From positions 22,231 to 86,230 of the forward strand of contig DASZIG010000062.1 of the NCBI GenBank assembly GCA_035949375.1: DNA of 64,000 nucleotides, in the 5' to 3' direction. A program made the position numbers and the translations under genes. Shown piece after piece: positions 44,326 through 52,105 of this stretch (position 1 is the first letter of the stretch; the number at the start of each line of letters is the position of its first letter). Below the pieces are notes generated by a model, which saw nothing but the letters and a program-made list of their open reading frames with translations, was not told the origin of the DNA and ran no database searches. This stretch comes from Gp13-AA77 sp035949375 (GTDB taxonomy: Bacteria > Acidobacteriota > Terriglobia > UBA7540).

Positions 44326-45198
44326 CTAAATCGACCCACGGGGCGGCCTGGGCGAGACGGGTTGTCCCTCGAACATCGTCGGGCGTTCGGTGTGGAAATA
44401 TCGCTTGTAAGCCGCGATCCAATCGCTCGAGATTTCACGTTGCGCCTCGGAAATGTCGAGATCGCCGGCGCAGACGAGCGCGTGAAGCCGGTCCTCGAGA
44501 GCATCCTTGGCCCTGGCGTTCCAGACGGTTTTCGAATCGGGCTCAGGCCAGAGGTTGTGAATGTCGTCCGTGCCGCCCAGGGAAGGTGGGATTAGGAAGT
44601 CCAATTCATAATCTTTCGCGCGTGAACCGGAGACCCCGTACTCACGCAGAGCGGCTTGCTGCATCGCGATGGGGACCTGCCACAGCGGATCCTTGTCGGC
44701 TTCGGCGTCGGCCTCGGCGCAGACATCCTGAAGCTCCACCGGGCGGATTGTGCCGGGCGTAAGTTGCGGGTTTGGCACCGTGGCCGTAAGGAAGCGAGCG
44801 TGTGATTGCCCACCGATGCTCCCTGCCCGATAGATCCACGTTCCAAACCCGGCAACGATCAAGACCACAGCGGCGACAATTGCTCCCAGACTGCGCGCGG
44901 AGATTACCAAGCCGAACGGCCACCGCCATTGCCTGCCGGTCGTAGTCTTCCCCGGTTCGGCAAGCCGGGCTCTGAGCAAGGCGCGAGGTCCGGCGGCCGG
45001 CGGCAATTGAGGATCGAAGCTGGCGCGATGAACGTGGACAAAATCGGCGATGGCGTCTTCGAACTCCGCCATGCGAGTGCGGCATTCCCAGCAGGCGGCG
45101 AGATGCCGTCGCATGCGGCGGGCGCGCCGCCGGTGAAGCTCACCATCCGACAGCAGCAGGAGTTCTTCGTCCGACAAATGAGGATTGTTGAGAAGCAT
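44326..45198 (-). CDS. Zinc-finger anti-sigma factor fused to a degenerate HNH-like domain
   Basis: 290 residues. The N-terminal zinc-binding anti-sigma domain has the H-x3-C-x2-C motif (HLAACWEC, about 32-39). One membrane helix lies at about 100-122. The extracytoplasmic C-terminus (about 185-270) matches a small HNH-like module with LGGTDDIHNLWPEP, WNARAKDALEDRLHALVCAG and SDWIAAYKRYF. In relatives the module opens with D-H-L-I-P; here it reads D-F-L-I-P, so the presumed catalytic His is lost. It starts four bases after the ECF sigma gene and should hold that sigma at the membrane; the HNH fold may serve as sensor. Confidence 0.85.
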   Translation of the reverse strand: MLLNNPHLSDEELLLLSDGELHRRRARRMRRHLAACWECRTRMAEFEDAIADFVHVHRASFDPQLPPAAGPRALLRARLAEPGKTTTGRQWRWPFGLVISARSLGAIVAAVVLIVAGFGTWIYRAGSIGGQSHARFLTATVPNPQLTPGTIRPVELQDVCAEADAEADKDPLWQVPIAMQQAALREYGVSGSRAKDYELDFLIPPSLGGTDDIHNLWPEPDSKTVWNARAKDALEDRLHALVCAGDLDISEAQREISSDWIAAYKRYFHTERPTMFEGQPVSPRPPRGSI

Positions 45199-45202
45199 TG
45201 TG

Positions 45203-45811
45203 TCACCTCTCGCTTGCGCGTGTCAGCCGCGCCAAAGATCGCGTCAGCGATATCGATACGGCGCCCACGGAAGTGCCGAGGACTTCGGCGATCTCACGAT
45301 ACCGAAGGCCCTCGGCGCGCAGCCTGAGGCAGAGTTGATCGCGCTCCGGTAGGGCGCCCACGACCGCCAGCAGCCGGCGGAAGCGCTGGTTCCAGATCGC
45401 CTGGTCCTCGGGATTCAAGCTCGGATCGGGATGGCGCTCCGGGTCGCCGTCTTCAAAGCGCCGCCCGTCCTCGAATGCGTGCTCCCGCACGCGTCTTTTC
45501 AAGGCGAGGTTGTGTGCCACCCGGAAGACCCAGCCCTGAAGATTGTGGCGAGGCTTTCCGCCTCGCAGGTGTTCGAAAAGCGACAGAAAAGCTTCCTGAA
45601 TGACCTCTTCGCCGTCCTGGACTGGCAAACCCAGCGAGAGCGTATAGCGCAGCAGGCGGTTGCGCAATTGGTCGAACAGCCCTACGACCTCTTCCTCCAA
45701 TTGACGGGGATGGCTGGCGGGCTCGGTTGAAACCGAGCCTCGCAACGCAGCCGTCAAATCGGGTGATGAAGGCATTATCGCGGGCTCAAACTGCTCCACA
45801 GCATGATACAT
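45203..45811 (-). CDS. ECF RNA polymerase sigma factor
   Basis: 202 residues from ATG 45811. Region 2: LRNRLLRYTLSLGLPVQDGEEVIQEAFLSLFEHL and NLQGWVFRVAHNLALKRR. Region 4: LPERDQLCLRLRAEGLRYREIAEVLGTSVGAVSISLTRSLARL. The cognate membrane anti-sigma follows after four bases, and a TonB-dependent receptor ends 68 bases upstream in the same direction, so a surface-signal circuit is possible. The start is uncertain: ATG at 45832, 45811 and 45775 are all in frame with weak ribosome sites. Confidence 0.88.
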   Translation of the reverse strand: MYHAVEQFEPAIMPSSPDLTAALRGSVSTEPASHPRQLEEEVVGLFDQLRNRLLRYTLSLGLPVQDGEEVIQEAFLSLFEHLRGGKPRHNLQGWVFRVAHNLALKRRVREHAFEDGRRFEDGDPERHPDPSLNPEDQAIWNQRFRRLLAVVGALPERDQLCLRLRAEGLRYREIAEVLGTSVGAVSISLTRSLARLTRASER

Positions 45812-45879
45812 TCCGAGCCTGCATCCAGTCATCCTTGTCGCCCCAGCACCGAGTCACGCAATCTGGCATCCAGGGTTCC

Positions 45880-48228
45880 CTAGAAGTTGCTTGTAAGGCG
45901 CATGGCGAAACTCCTAGACGGTCCGATGGCATTGCCGGAGAACAGCCCGCCGAAATCGATTACATCCAAGACGTTAGTCAGGTTTTCCCCGTCCACCTGG
46001 AACCGCATATTCAAACGGTCTGACCGGTGAATATCCGCACCCGCCGAGGCACTGACCTGGAAGGAAGGATCGATACGGCCGGCAGGGAAGTCAATGCGGT
46101 TTACCACCTGCTGGCCATATTCCGCGAGCGCCTGATCATAGTCGCCTTCGAAATCGAACGGAAGGCCACTATCGAATTGAACGCCTCCCGCAAGCCAGAA
46201 ATGGCGGGCCACCTGGTAGCGAAAGCGGGCGCGAAGAGTGTTGCGCTGATCCTGCGAATCCGGGAAATGTCCTGAGGTCGGTATCACCGCCTCGTCGCCG
46301 AGAAAGAGTCCGCCCGTCACCGGGAACCATGCATTGCCGACCGTATACGTGTAACTCACGTAACCGGAAAGTCGCTTCCACTCCGGCAGGTCGATCTTCC
46401 CCTCCGCGCCGTAAATGATCGCCTTTTGGAAGGCGATGGGAAAGCTGATCGTTGTGTTGTCGATCTGATTGTCGTCCGCGTAATTGTTCACGTCGCGGCG
46501 AAAGTAATTGGCGGTCAACTTGACCTTCTTGAAGACAGCTTTCGTCAGGCCCGCTTCGTAGTAGTTTCCTTCGGACGGCTGCACTGGCAGCTCGAGTGAC
46601 ATCGCATCCAGGTTCGTGGCCGCCGTCGAGCTGGAAAGCAGGATGTTCTCCAAAGAAGGCGTCTGAAAGACCCTGTCGTATGAAAAATGGACCACGAGAT
46701 CGGCTGAGGGGAAATAGCGCGCAATCGATAAGCGGGGGTCCACTGCCTGACGGTTCACAAGGAGCTGGTAATGGTCCCACCGAAGCCCGGCGCTGATGGT
46801 CCAGTTTGGCAAGCTGACGAGATCCTGCACAAATGCAGACTGTTCGAGGTCGGGCCGATTCGCTGCGAAGGCGAAGGTAAGGGGCGTGCTGGGATCAAAC
46901 TGGCTCGTATCCATCGGAAGATTGGGAATGTCGTACCTGAAGTGCTCATTCACGAACATGTTGTCTGATTCGACCCCGGTCTTCCATTCATGGTGGCCGT
47001 GGTGAACGGTCACGGCTCCCTTGAAATAGCCCTCGTTAAACCAATTGTGCTGGAAAATCAGGATGGGAGTCGAATCAACGTTAGACCAGAAATGGTTCGC
47101 ATCGTTGCGCACCATCCCGTGAAAATCAGCCACGACGTCGGACGAAAAGATGTGCTGGTAGGAGACGGTTCCCATCGTTTCGAAGTTATCGGCATTTTGC
47201 AGCTGGCAGGGCGGCCCCGAAATCTGCCCGGGCGCATAGCACCAGTTTTGCTGCACCTGTTCGTTCGGAAGCTCATAACGAGAGAGCTCGTGGCGGACAG
47301 TAATCCTGAAGCGATCCTTGGGTGTAAAGTCGCGCTCGTAATAGAGGGAAAGGTCACCGACGGTGCCGGTATTCGTGTAGTTCTCCGGAACCACGGGGTT
47401 GAGATAGTGGCTGGTCATATCGCCGCTGCCGCTGCCCCCGAACGTGTTCTTGCCCCACCCGTATTGTGCCTCTGCGAAAGTGCCCGCGGTGTCAAAACTG
47501 CCGCCCGAGAGGACCACCTGGCCGTGTAAGCCGGGCTGTGCATCCTGAAGCGTGTTGAGCTCAACCACGCCTCCCATCTTGCGTCCGTACTCGGCTGGAA
47601 AGCCGGCGGTATAGATGGTCATCGATTGCATGTTATCTGCTTCGATCTCAGCGCCAAAACTGGGCGAGCGATTATCGGTGAGAGGGACGCCATCGACCAC
47701 AAATTGAGTCTGGTACTCCGAGCCGCGCGGATGCAGCACTGCATTGCCCTCATAGAGCCAGCCCGGTTGCGAATTCACTAAATCCTGCAAGGAACGGCCC
47801 GGCACTGAGCTGGGCCGATTTTGAATGAGGTCTGAACCTACCTGGCTGACGTTGCCGGCTTGATCGGGGTCGATCAGAGTGCCAGGCGCACTGACCGTCA
47901 CGGATTGGTTCACCGTGGGCAGGTTCAGGCGGATCGTGTGCTCGATCGGGATCGAGGAGCGAATTTCGATCGAGTCGGACACGGCGGCAAAGCCAGGCTG
48001 ATGAATTTCGAGGTCATAGATCCCATAAGGCAGTCGCTGCACGTCGAGGGCACCCTGATTGGTGGTGACCAAGGTATTTCGATACTGGTTCGCCTCGCAG
48101 ACGATCTGGACGGTCGTCTTCACGCCAAGACCGGAGGGGTCGGTCACCTTGAGGCGCAATTCGCCGCTGGCGCCCTGGCCGAAGATCGGCAAGACGCTGA
48201 TCAAGAAAAGGGTTGCAAGTCGCTTCAT
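45880..48228 (-). CDS. TonB-dependent receptor with N-terminal Carboxypeptidase-regulatory-like domain
   Basis: 782 residues. Signal peptide (1-19), then a CarboxypepD_reg-like beta-sandwich (about 20-108, GELRLKVTDPSGLGVKTTVQIV). Plug domain (about 125-225): SLQDLVNSQPGW, FVVDGVPLTDNRS, AEYGRKMGGVVEL. A 22-strand barrel ends in the outer-membrane-type terminal Phe (RLTSNF). It lies in the outer membrane and should import a ligand using TonB energy; the ligand is unknown. The barrel is shorter than the ~1100-residue OmpA-like receptors common in Acidobacteria. The ECF sigma and anti-sigma genes follow. Confidence 0.9.
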   Translation of the reverse strand: MKRLATLFLISVLPIFGQGASGELRLKVTDPSGLGVKTTVQIVCEANQYRNTLVTTNQGALDVQRLPYGIYDLEIHQPGFAAVSDSIEIRSSIPIEHTIRLNLPTVNQSVTVSAPGTLIDPDQAGNVSQVGSDLIQNRPSSVPGRSLQDLVNSQPGWLYEGNAVLHPRGSEYQTQFVVDGVPLTDNRSPSFGAEIEADNMQSMTIYTAGFPAEYGRKMGGVVELNTLQDAQPGLHGQVVLSGGSFDTAGTFAEAQYGWGKNTFGGSGSGDMTSHYLNPVVPENYTNTGTVGDLSLYYERDFTPKDRFRITVRHELSRYELPNEQVQQNWCYAPGQISGPPCQLQNADNFETMGTVSYQHIFSSDVVADFHGMVRNDANHFWSNVDSTPILIFQHNWFNEGYFKGAVTVHHGHHEWKTGVESDNMFVNEHFRYDIPNLPMDTSQFDPSTPLTFAFAANRPDLEQSAFVQDLVSLPNWTISAGLRWDHYQLLVNRQAVDPRLSIARYFPSADLVVHFSYDRVFQTPSLENILLSSSTAATNLDAMSLELPVQPSEGNYYEAGLTKAVFKKVKLTANYFRRDVNNYADDNQIDNTTISFPIAFQKAIIYGAEGKIDLPEWKRLSGYVSYTYTVGNAWFPVTGGLFLGDEAVIPTSGHFPDSQDQRNTLRARFRYQVARHFWLAGGVQFDSGLPFDFEGDYDQALAEYGQQVVNRIDFPAGRIDPSFQVSASAGADIHRSDRLNMRFQVDGENLTNVLDVIDFGGLFSGNAIGPSRSFAMRLTSNF

Positions 48229-48412
48229 GAAGAGGCGGCCCTCTGCGCTTCCTCAGTTGACGTCAGGCATGAGTTCGTAGAAGCCGCTACGTAAATGAAC
48301 GTTGCTAACCGTCTGAGCGCCATTACTGCCCATCCCTCAAACCGATATCCCTTTCGATGACGTCTTGTTCAGCCTTTTTTGTTTTTGTGAGGAGTTCAGC
48401 GACGAGCTTCAA

Positions 48413-48553
48413 ACGGACGATGGCCCCAGCAGTGACGCAGGGCTCGTGGCCCTGGGCACGACGGCCGTGGTGGCCGCGGCCGCCCTTGCGGCTGCTTGTA
48501 TCCCATCGTGGCGTGCCGGCCGCGTCGATCCGGCCTCAACCCTGCGCTGCTAA
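48413..48553 (+). pseudogene. C-terminal fragment of an ADOP permease
   Basis: The last ~46 codons of a permease: an Ala/Val-rich helix (LVALGTTAVVAAAALAAACIP) and the terminal SWRAGRVDPASTLRC, comparable to the PARRATKVDPMVALRYE ends of the intact copies. No upstream body exists in this frame; it is cut off by the TonB-receptor promoter region. It marks the edge of the permease array just before the PadR gene. Confidence 0.65.
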
Positions 48554-48597
48554 TGATCCCTCCGAAGGCCCGGGCGTTCCGTGTCCGTTTTTTCCTG

Positions 48598-48626
48598 TTG
48601 ACATCCCACAAGAGCGGCGTCATACT
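48598..48626 (+). promoter_or_regulatory. Sigma-70 promoter of the second padR-permease operon
   Basis: TTGACA (48598-48603), a 17-base spacer and CATACT (48621-48626). Transcription should start near 48633, about 25 bases before the PadR ATG. The first 13 bases agree with the other PadR promoter (2886-2898) at all but two positions (T-x-GACATCC-y-ACA). Confidence 0.6.
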
Positions 48627-48657
48627 CCTCTGGTCAAGCCACAGGAGGCCGGAGAGG

Positions 48658-49002
48658 ATGACGAACGATCGATCGGAGATTTTGCAGGGGACGCTCGACC
48701 TGATGGTGCTCAAGACCCTTGAGGCCATGGGGCCGCTGCACGGCTACGGCATTGCGCGGCGGATCGAGCAGCTCAGCGAGGAAGTGCTGCGGGTGAACCA
48801 GGGGACGATTTACGCGTCGCTGGTGCGCCTGCTGCAAAAGGGCTGGATCGCCGCGGCTTGGGGTGCGTCGGAGAACAACCGCAAGGCGCGGTTCTACTCC
48901 ATCACGAAGAGCGGCCGGAAGCAGCTTACTGCTGAGGCGGAGAACTGGGAGAGGATCGCCGGGGTGATGGGCCGCGTGTTGCAGCTCGAGGGGCGCCGGT
49001 AA
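48658..49002 (+). CDS. PadR family transcriptional regulator
   Basis: 114 residues. PadR winged helix: ILQGTLDLMVLKTLEAMG, YGIARRIEQ, GTIYASLVRLLQKGWI, wing KARFYSITKSGRKQL. ATG 48658 has AGGAGG nine bases upstream. It precedes a permease gene by 18 bases and heads an array of three intact permeases, so it probably controls at least the first one. An open frame extends back to 48496 without support. Confidence 0.93.
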   Translation: MTNDRSEILQGTLDLMVLKTLEAMGPLHGYGIARRIEQLSEEVLRVNQGTIYASLVRLLQKGWIAAAWGASENNRKARFYSITKSGRKQLTAEAENWERIAGVMGRVLQLEGRR

Positions 49003-49020
49003 GGCTCGGGGGTGAGGGCA

Positions 49021-51735
49021 ATGTTTGACTGGATTCGAACCCTGTTTTCGCGAGTTCGTGGATTGCTGACCGACCGGCGCCTCGATCGGGAGTTCGAGCA
49101 GGAACTCGATTCCCACCTCGCGCTCGCGACCGAGGAGAATCTCCGCCGCGGCCTATCGCCGGAAGAAGCGCGCCGCGCGGCCCGCCTGCGGCTGGGCGGC
49201 GTCACCCAGTTGCGCGAGACCCACCGGGAGCTGAACGGTCTGCCCTGGCTTGAAAACCTTTTTCGTGACCTTCGCTACTCGTTTCGAATACTGCGGAAGA
49301 ATCCAGGCTTCACGCTGGTTGCCGTTCTCACGCTGGGTCTGGGTATCGGGGCGAACACCGCCATTTTTAGCCTTATCGACACGGTCATGCTGCGAACGCT
49401 CCCGGTGCCGAGGCCTGAGGAGTTGCGGGAGTTGCGCATGCTGCCGCAATCTGGTGGCGAAGGCAATCCCATCTTCACCAATGCGATTTGGGAACAGTTA
49501 CGCGATCAGCAGGACGTTTTCTCGGGCGTTTTCGCCTGGAGCGGTCAGCCCTTCGATCTCAACCAGGGCGGCGCCGTCCGCTTCGCGAACGGTCTCTGGG
49601 TGAGCGGCAGCTATTTCGGAGGTCTGGAGCTTGCGCCCGCTGCGGGACGCCTGATCTCGTCCTCAGACGACCAGCGCGGATGCGCAGGCGTAGCGGTGCT
49701 GAGTTACGGGTTTTGGCAGGACCACTACGGCGGATCTCCGAGCGCCATCGGCAGCACGATATCACTTAACCGGCGCCCCTTTGAAGTTGTTGGGGTGGCG
49801 CCCGCCGGCTTTTTTGGAATGGATGTGGGCGAGAAGTTTGACGTAGCCCTTCCGATCTGCGCCACGGCCCTGTTTGGCAGCGGAAAGGAATCTCCTCTTG
49901 AACAACGCGCGTGGTGGTGGCTGAGGGTGGCCGGCCGCACCAATCCCGGGATCGCTCCGGGCCGGTTGAAGGCGCGGCTCGGAGTCCTTTCGCCTCGAAT
50001 CTTCGCCGGCTCCGTGCCTCAGGACTACGCCCCATCATCCCAGCAGGCATTCGTCAAGCAGGTTCTCGTGGCGGTCCCGGCGGCCACTGGACTGACGGGG
50101 TTTTCCAATTTTCGCGGGCAGTATGAAAAGCCACTCGAAGTCTTGATGGCGGTGGTGGGGCTCGTGCTGCTTATCGCCTGCGCCGACATCGCGAGCCTGA
50201 TGCTGGCCCGTTCGCGTACGCGGCGTAAGGAGATCGCCGTGCGGCAAGCTTTGGGTGCCAGCCGCGGGCGACTGATCCGGCAGTTGCTCACGGAATGCGC
50301 GCTACTCTCGTCGGCCGGCGCGCTCCTGGGAGTGCTCTTTGCGCGCTGGGGAACGGCATTGCTGGTCGGCTTGATTTCGAGCACCCGGAATCCGGTATTT
50401 CTGGACCTCTCGCTGGACGGCCGCGTGCTTGGATTCACGGCGGCGACTGCGGTCTTCACGGGCGTTTTGTTCGGCCTGTTGCCGGCGCTGCGCGCCACGC
50501 GAGTATCTTTGACATCGGCGATGAAGGGCAGCCAGGCGCCTGAGAATGAGCGCCCCCCGCGCTTTCGAGCGCGGCAGGGAATTGTGATTTTCCAGGTGGC
50601 GCTTTCGCTCGTCTTGCTCGTGGCCGCAGGGCTGTTACTGCGTAGCTTCGCCAAGCTCGCCACGCTTGACCTGGGCTTTGATCGCAATAACGTCCTGCTG
50701 GTGTTCCCCGTTCTCCAGGCCGCCAAGATTCCAGCAGAGCAACGGGAAAACACCTACGAAGAGATCGAGAACCGGCTGCGAGCGCTCCCTGGCGTTGTTT
50801 CCACTGCCCGGTCCGTCATGACACCCATCATGGGCGGCGCGTGGACGCAAAGCATCCAGACCGAATGGTCCAAAGCATTGACGAATGATAATGCGAATGC
50901 ATGGTTCAACTACGTTTCGCCAGGATATTTTGAGACGCTCCGCATGACGCGGCTGGCAGGCCGCAACCTCGATCGGCACGACACCAAGACGGCTCCGGGC
51001 GTAGCGGTCATCAATCAGACGCTGGCTCACCGCTTCTTTCCGAACATGAATCCCATCGGCAAGACTTTCCGCATCGTGGGGCAGCCCGGTCCACCTATCG
51101 AGGTCGTCGGACTCGTCAAGGATTCCAAGTACGGATCGGTGCGCGAAGAGACACATCCTACGGCGTTCTTCCCACTGGCGCAGGTTCCCCAGACGGTAAT
51201 GGGAGAAACCCTTGAGCTGCGCAGCGCTTTGCGGCCGTCCGCTCTGGTCCTGCCCGCCCAGGCCGCCGTCGCGGACGTGAATAAAGAGATTCCGATCGAC
51301 TTTCACACGCTGGCCGAGCAGGTGGAAGCTTCGATGGTTCAGGAGCGTCTGCTGGCGCTGCTTTCCGGTTTCTTCGGCGCTTTGGCGCTGGTTCTGGCGA
51401 TGATCGGTCTTTACGGCACGGTCAGCTATCTCGTGACGCAGAGACAGACGGAGTTCGGCGTCCGAATGGCGCTCGGGGCGCAGCGCGGCTCGATTCTGAG
51501 GCTGGTGCTGCGCGACGTGATCGCCGTTCTCGCAGGCGGCGTCATAGTGGGAGTTGGCATTTCGCTTGTGGCCACGCGCCTGCTCCAGCAGATGCTGTTC
51601 GGGCTCGGGCCACGCGACACGGTGACCCTGGGCGCGGCGGTTGCGGTGCTATCGGTCGTTGCTCTAATCGCTGGGTACCTCCCGGCGCGCCGCGCAACAA
51701 AGGTCGATCCCATGGTCGCGCTTCGGTATGAGTGA
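49021..51735 (+). CDS. ADOP-family FtsX/MacB-like permease
   Basis: 904 residues. Full form: charged prefix (RRLDREFEQELDSHLALATEENLRRGLSPEEARRAARLRLGG, abbreviated by its ends RRLDREF and RLRLGG), first helix near 85-110, periplasmic core with LELAPAAGRLISSSDD, FtsX triplet around 370-480, second periplasmic domain, and C-terminal triplet ending PARRATKVDPMVALRYE. No ATPase nearby. ATG 49021 fits the family N-terminus MFDWIRTLF; a GTG at 49012 would add three residues. First full permease of the array. Confidence 0.92.
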   Translation: MFDWIRTLFSRVRGLLTDRRLDREFEQELDSHLALATEENLRRGLSPEEARRAARLRLGGVTQLRETHRELNGLPWLENLFRDLRYSFRILRKNPGFTLVAVLTLGLGIGANTAIFSLIDTVMLRTLPVPRPEELRELRMLPQSGGEGNPIFTNAIWEQLRDQQDVFSGVFAWSGQPFDLNQGGAVRFANGLWVSGSYFGGLELAPAAGRLISSSDDQRGCAGVAVLSYGFWQDHYGGSPSAIGSTISLNRRPFEVVGVAPAGFFGMDVGEKFDVALPICATALFGSGKESPLEQRAWWWLRVAGRTNPGIAPGRLKARLGVLSPRIFAGSVPQDYAPSSQQAFVKQVLVAVPAATGLTGFSNFRGQYEKPLEVLMAVVGLVLLIACADIASLMLARSRTRRKEIAVRQALGASRGRLIRQLLTECALLSSAGALLGVLFARWGTALLVGLISSTRNPVFLDLSLDGRVLGFTAATAVFTGVLFGLLPALRATRVSLTSAMKGSQAPENERPPRFRARQGIVIFQVALSLVLLVAAGLLLRSFAKLATLDLGFDRNNVLLVFPVLQAAKIPAEQRENTYEEIENRLRALPGVVSTARSVMTPIMGGAWTQSIQTEWSKALTNDNANAWFNYVSPGYFETLRMTRLAGRNLDRHDTKTAPGVAVINQTLAHRFFPNMNPIGKTFRIVGQPGPPIEVVGLVKDSKYGSVREETHPTAFFPLAQVPQTVMGETLELRSALRPSALVLPAQAAVADVNKEIPIDFHTLAEQVEASMVQERLLALLSGFFGALALVLAMIGLYGTVSYLVTQRQTEFGVRMALGAQRGSILRLVLRDVIAVLAGGVIVGVGISLVATRLLQQMLFGLGPRDTVTLGAAVAVLSVVALIAGYLPARRATKVDPMVALRYE

Positions 51736-51736
51736 G

Positions 51737-51770
51737 GCATCGGGTGATTGGATGACGGGCGGTTGAAGGG
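51737..51770 (+). repeat. Octanucleotide repeat spacer 1 of the permease array
   Basis: Right after the stop codon: ATCGGG, TGATTGGA, TGACGGGC, GGTTGAAG, an 8-base rhythm around GGGTGAT-like units. The two other inter-permease spacers contain the same family. Confidence 0.4.
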
Positions 51771-51785
51771 AGGCTGGGCTTTGCC

Positions 51786-52064
51786 ATGTTGGACTGGCTG
51801 AAGGTGCAGGTTTCACGAGTTCGCGGGTTGATGGCACGGCGACGTATCGATCAGGACTTCGAGCAGGAGCTTGGGGCTCATCTCGCGTTGCTGGTTGAGG
51901 AAAACGTCCGCCGCGGGATGGCTCCGGAAGAAGCGCAGCGCGCCGCTCGCCTGCGATTGGGCGGCGTCACGCAGCTTCGGGAAACCCACCGCGAACTCTG
52001 GGGCCTGCTCCACGGGATCGACTTTGGTTGCCCGGCGTGCCGGCTGGCGCTTCGCTATGAGTGA
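51786..52064 (+). pseudogene. ADOP permease scar: prefix domain plus inverted C-terminal segment
   Basis: 92 codons remain of about 900. Codons 1-72 are the normal permease prefix (MLDWLKVQVSRVRG ... RLRLGGVTQLRETHREL). The next ~14 codons (52008-52049) are the reverse complement of the conserved 3' end: read on the minus strand they give RQPARRATKVDPVE. The final LRYE and stop are again in the forward sense. The body was deleted and the tail partly inverted. The frame stays open, so a short soluble prefix protein could still be made. Confidence 0.8.
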
Positions 52065-52100
52065 AATCATTGGGTGATCGGACGATTAGTGATCGGGAGA
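52065..52100 (+). repeat. Octanucleotide repeat spacer 2 of the permease array
   Basis: GAAATCATT, GGGTGATC, GGACGATT, AGTGATCG, GGAG: 8-base units matching those at 51737 and 54786, again starting directly behind a permease stop codon. Confidence 0.5.
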
Positions 52101-52105
52101 CTGGC

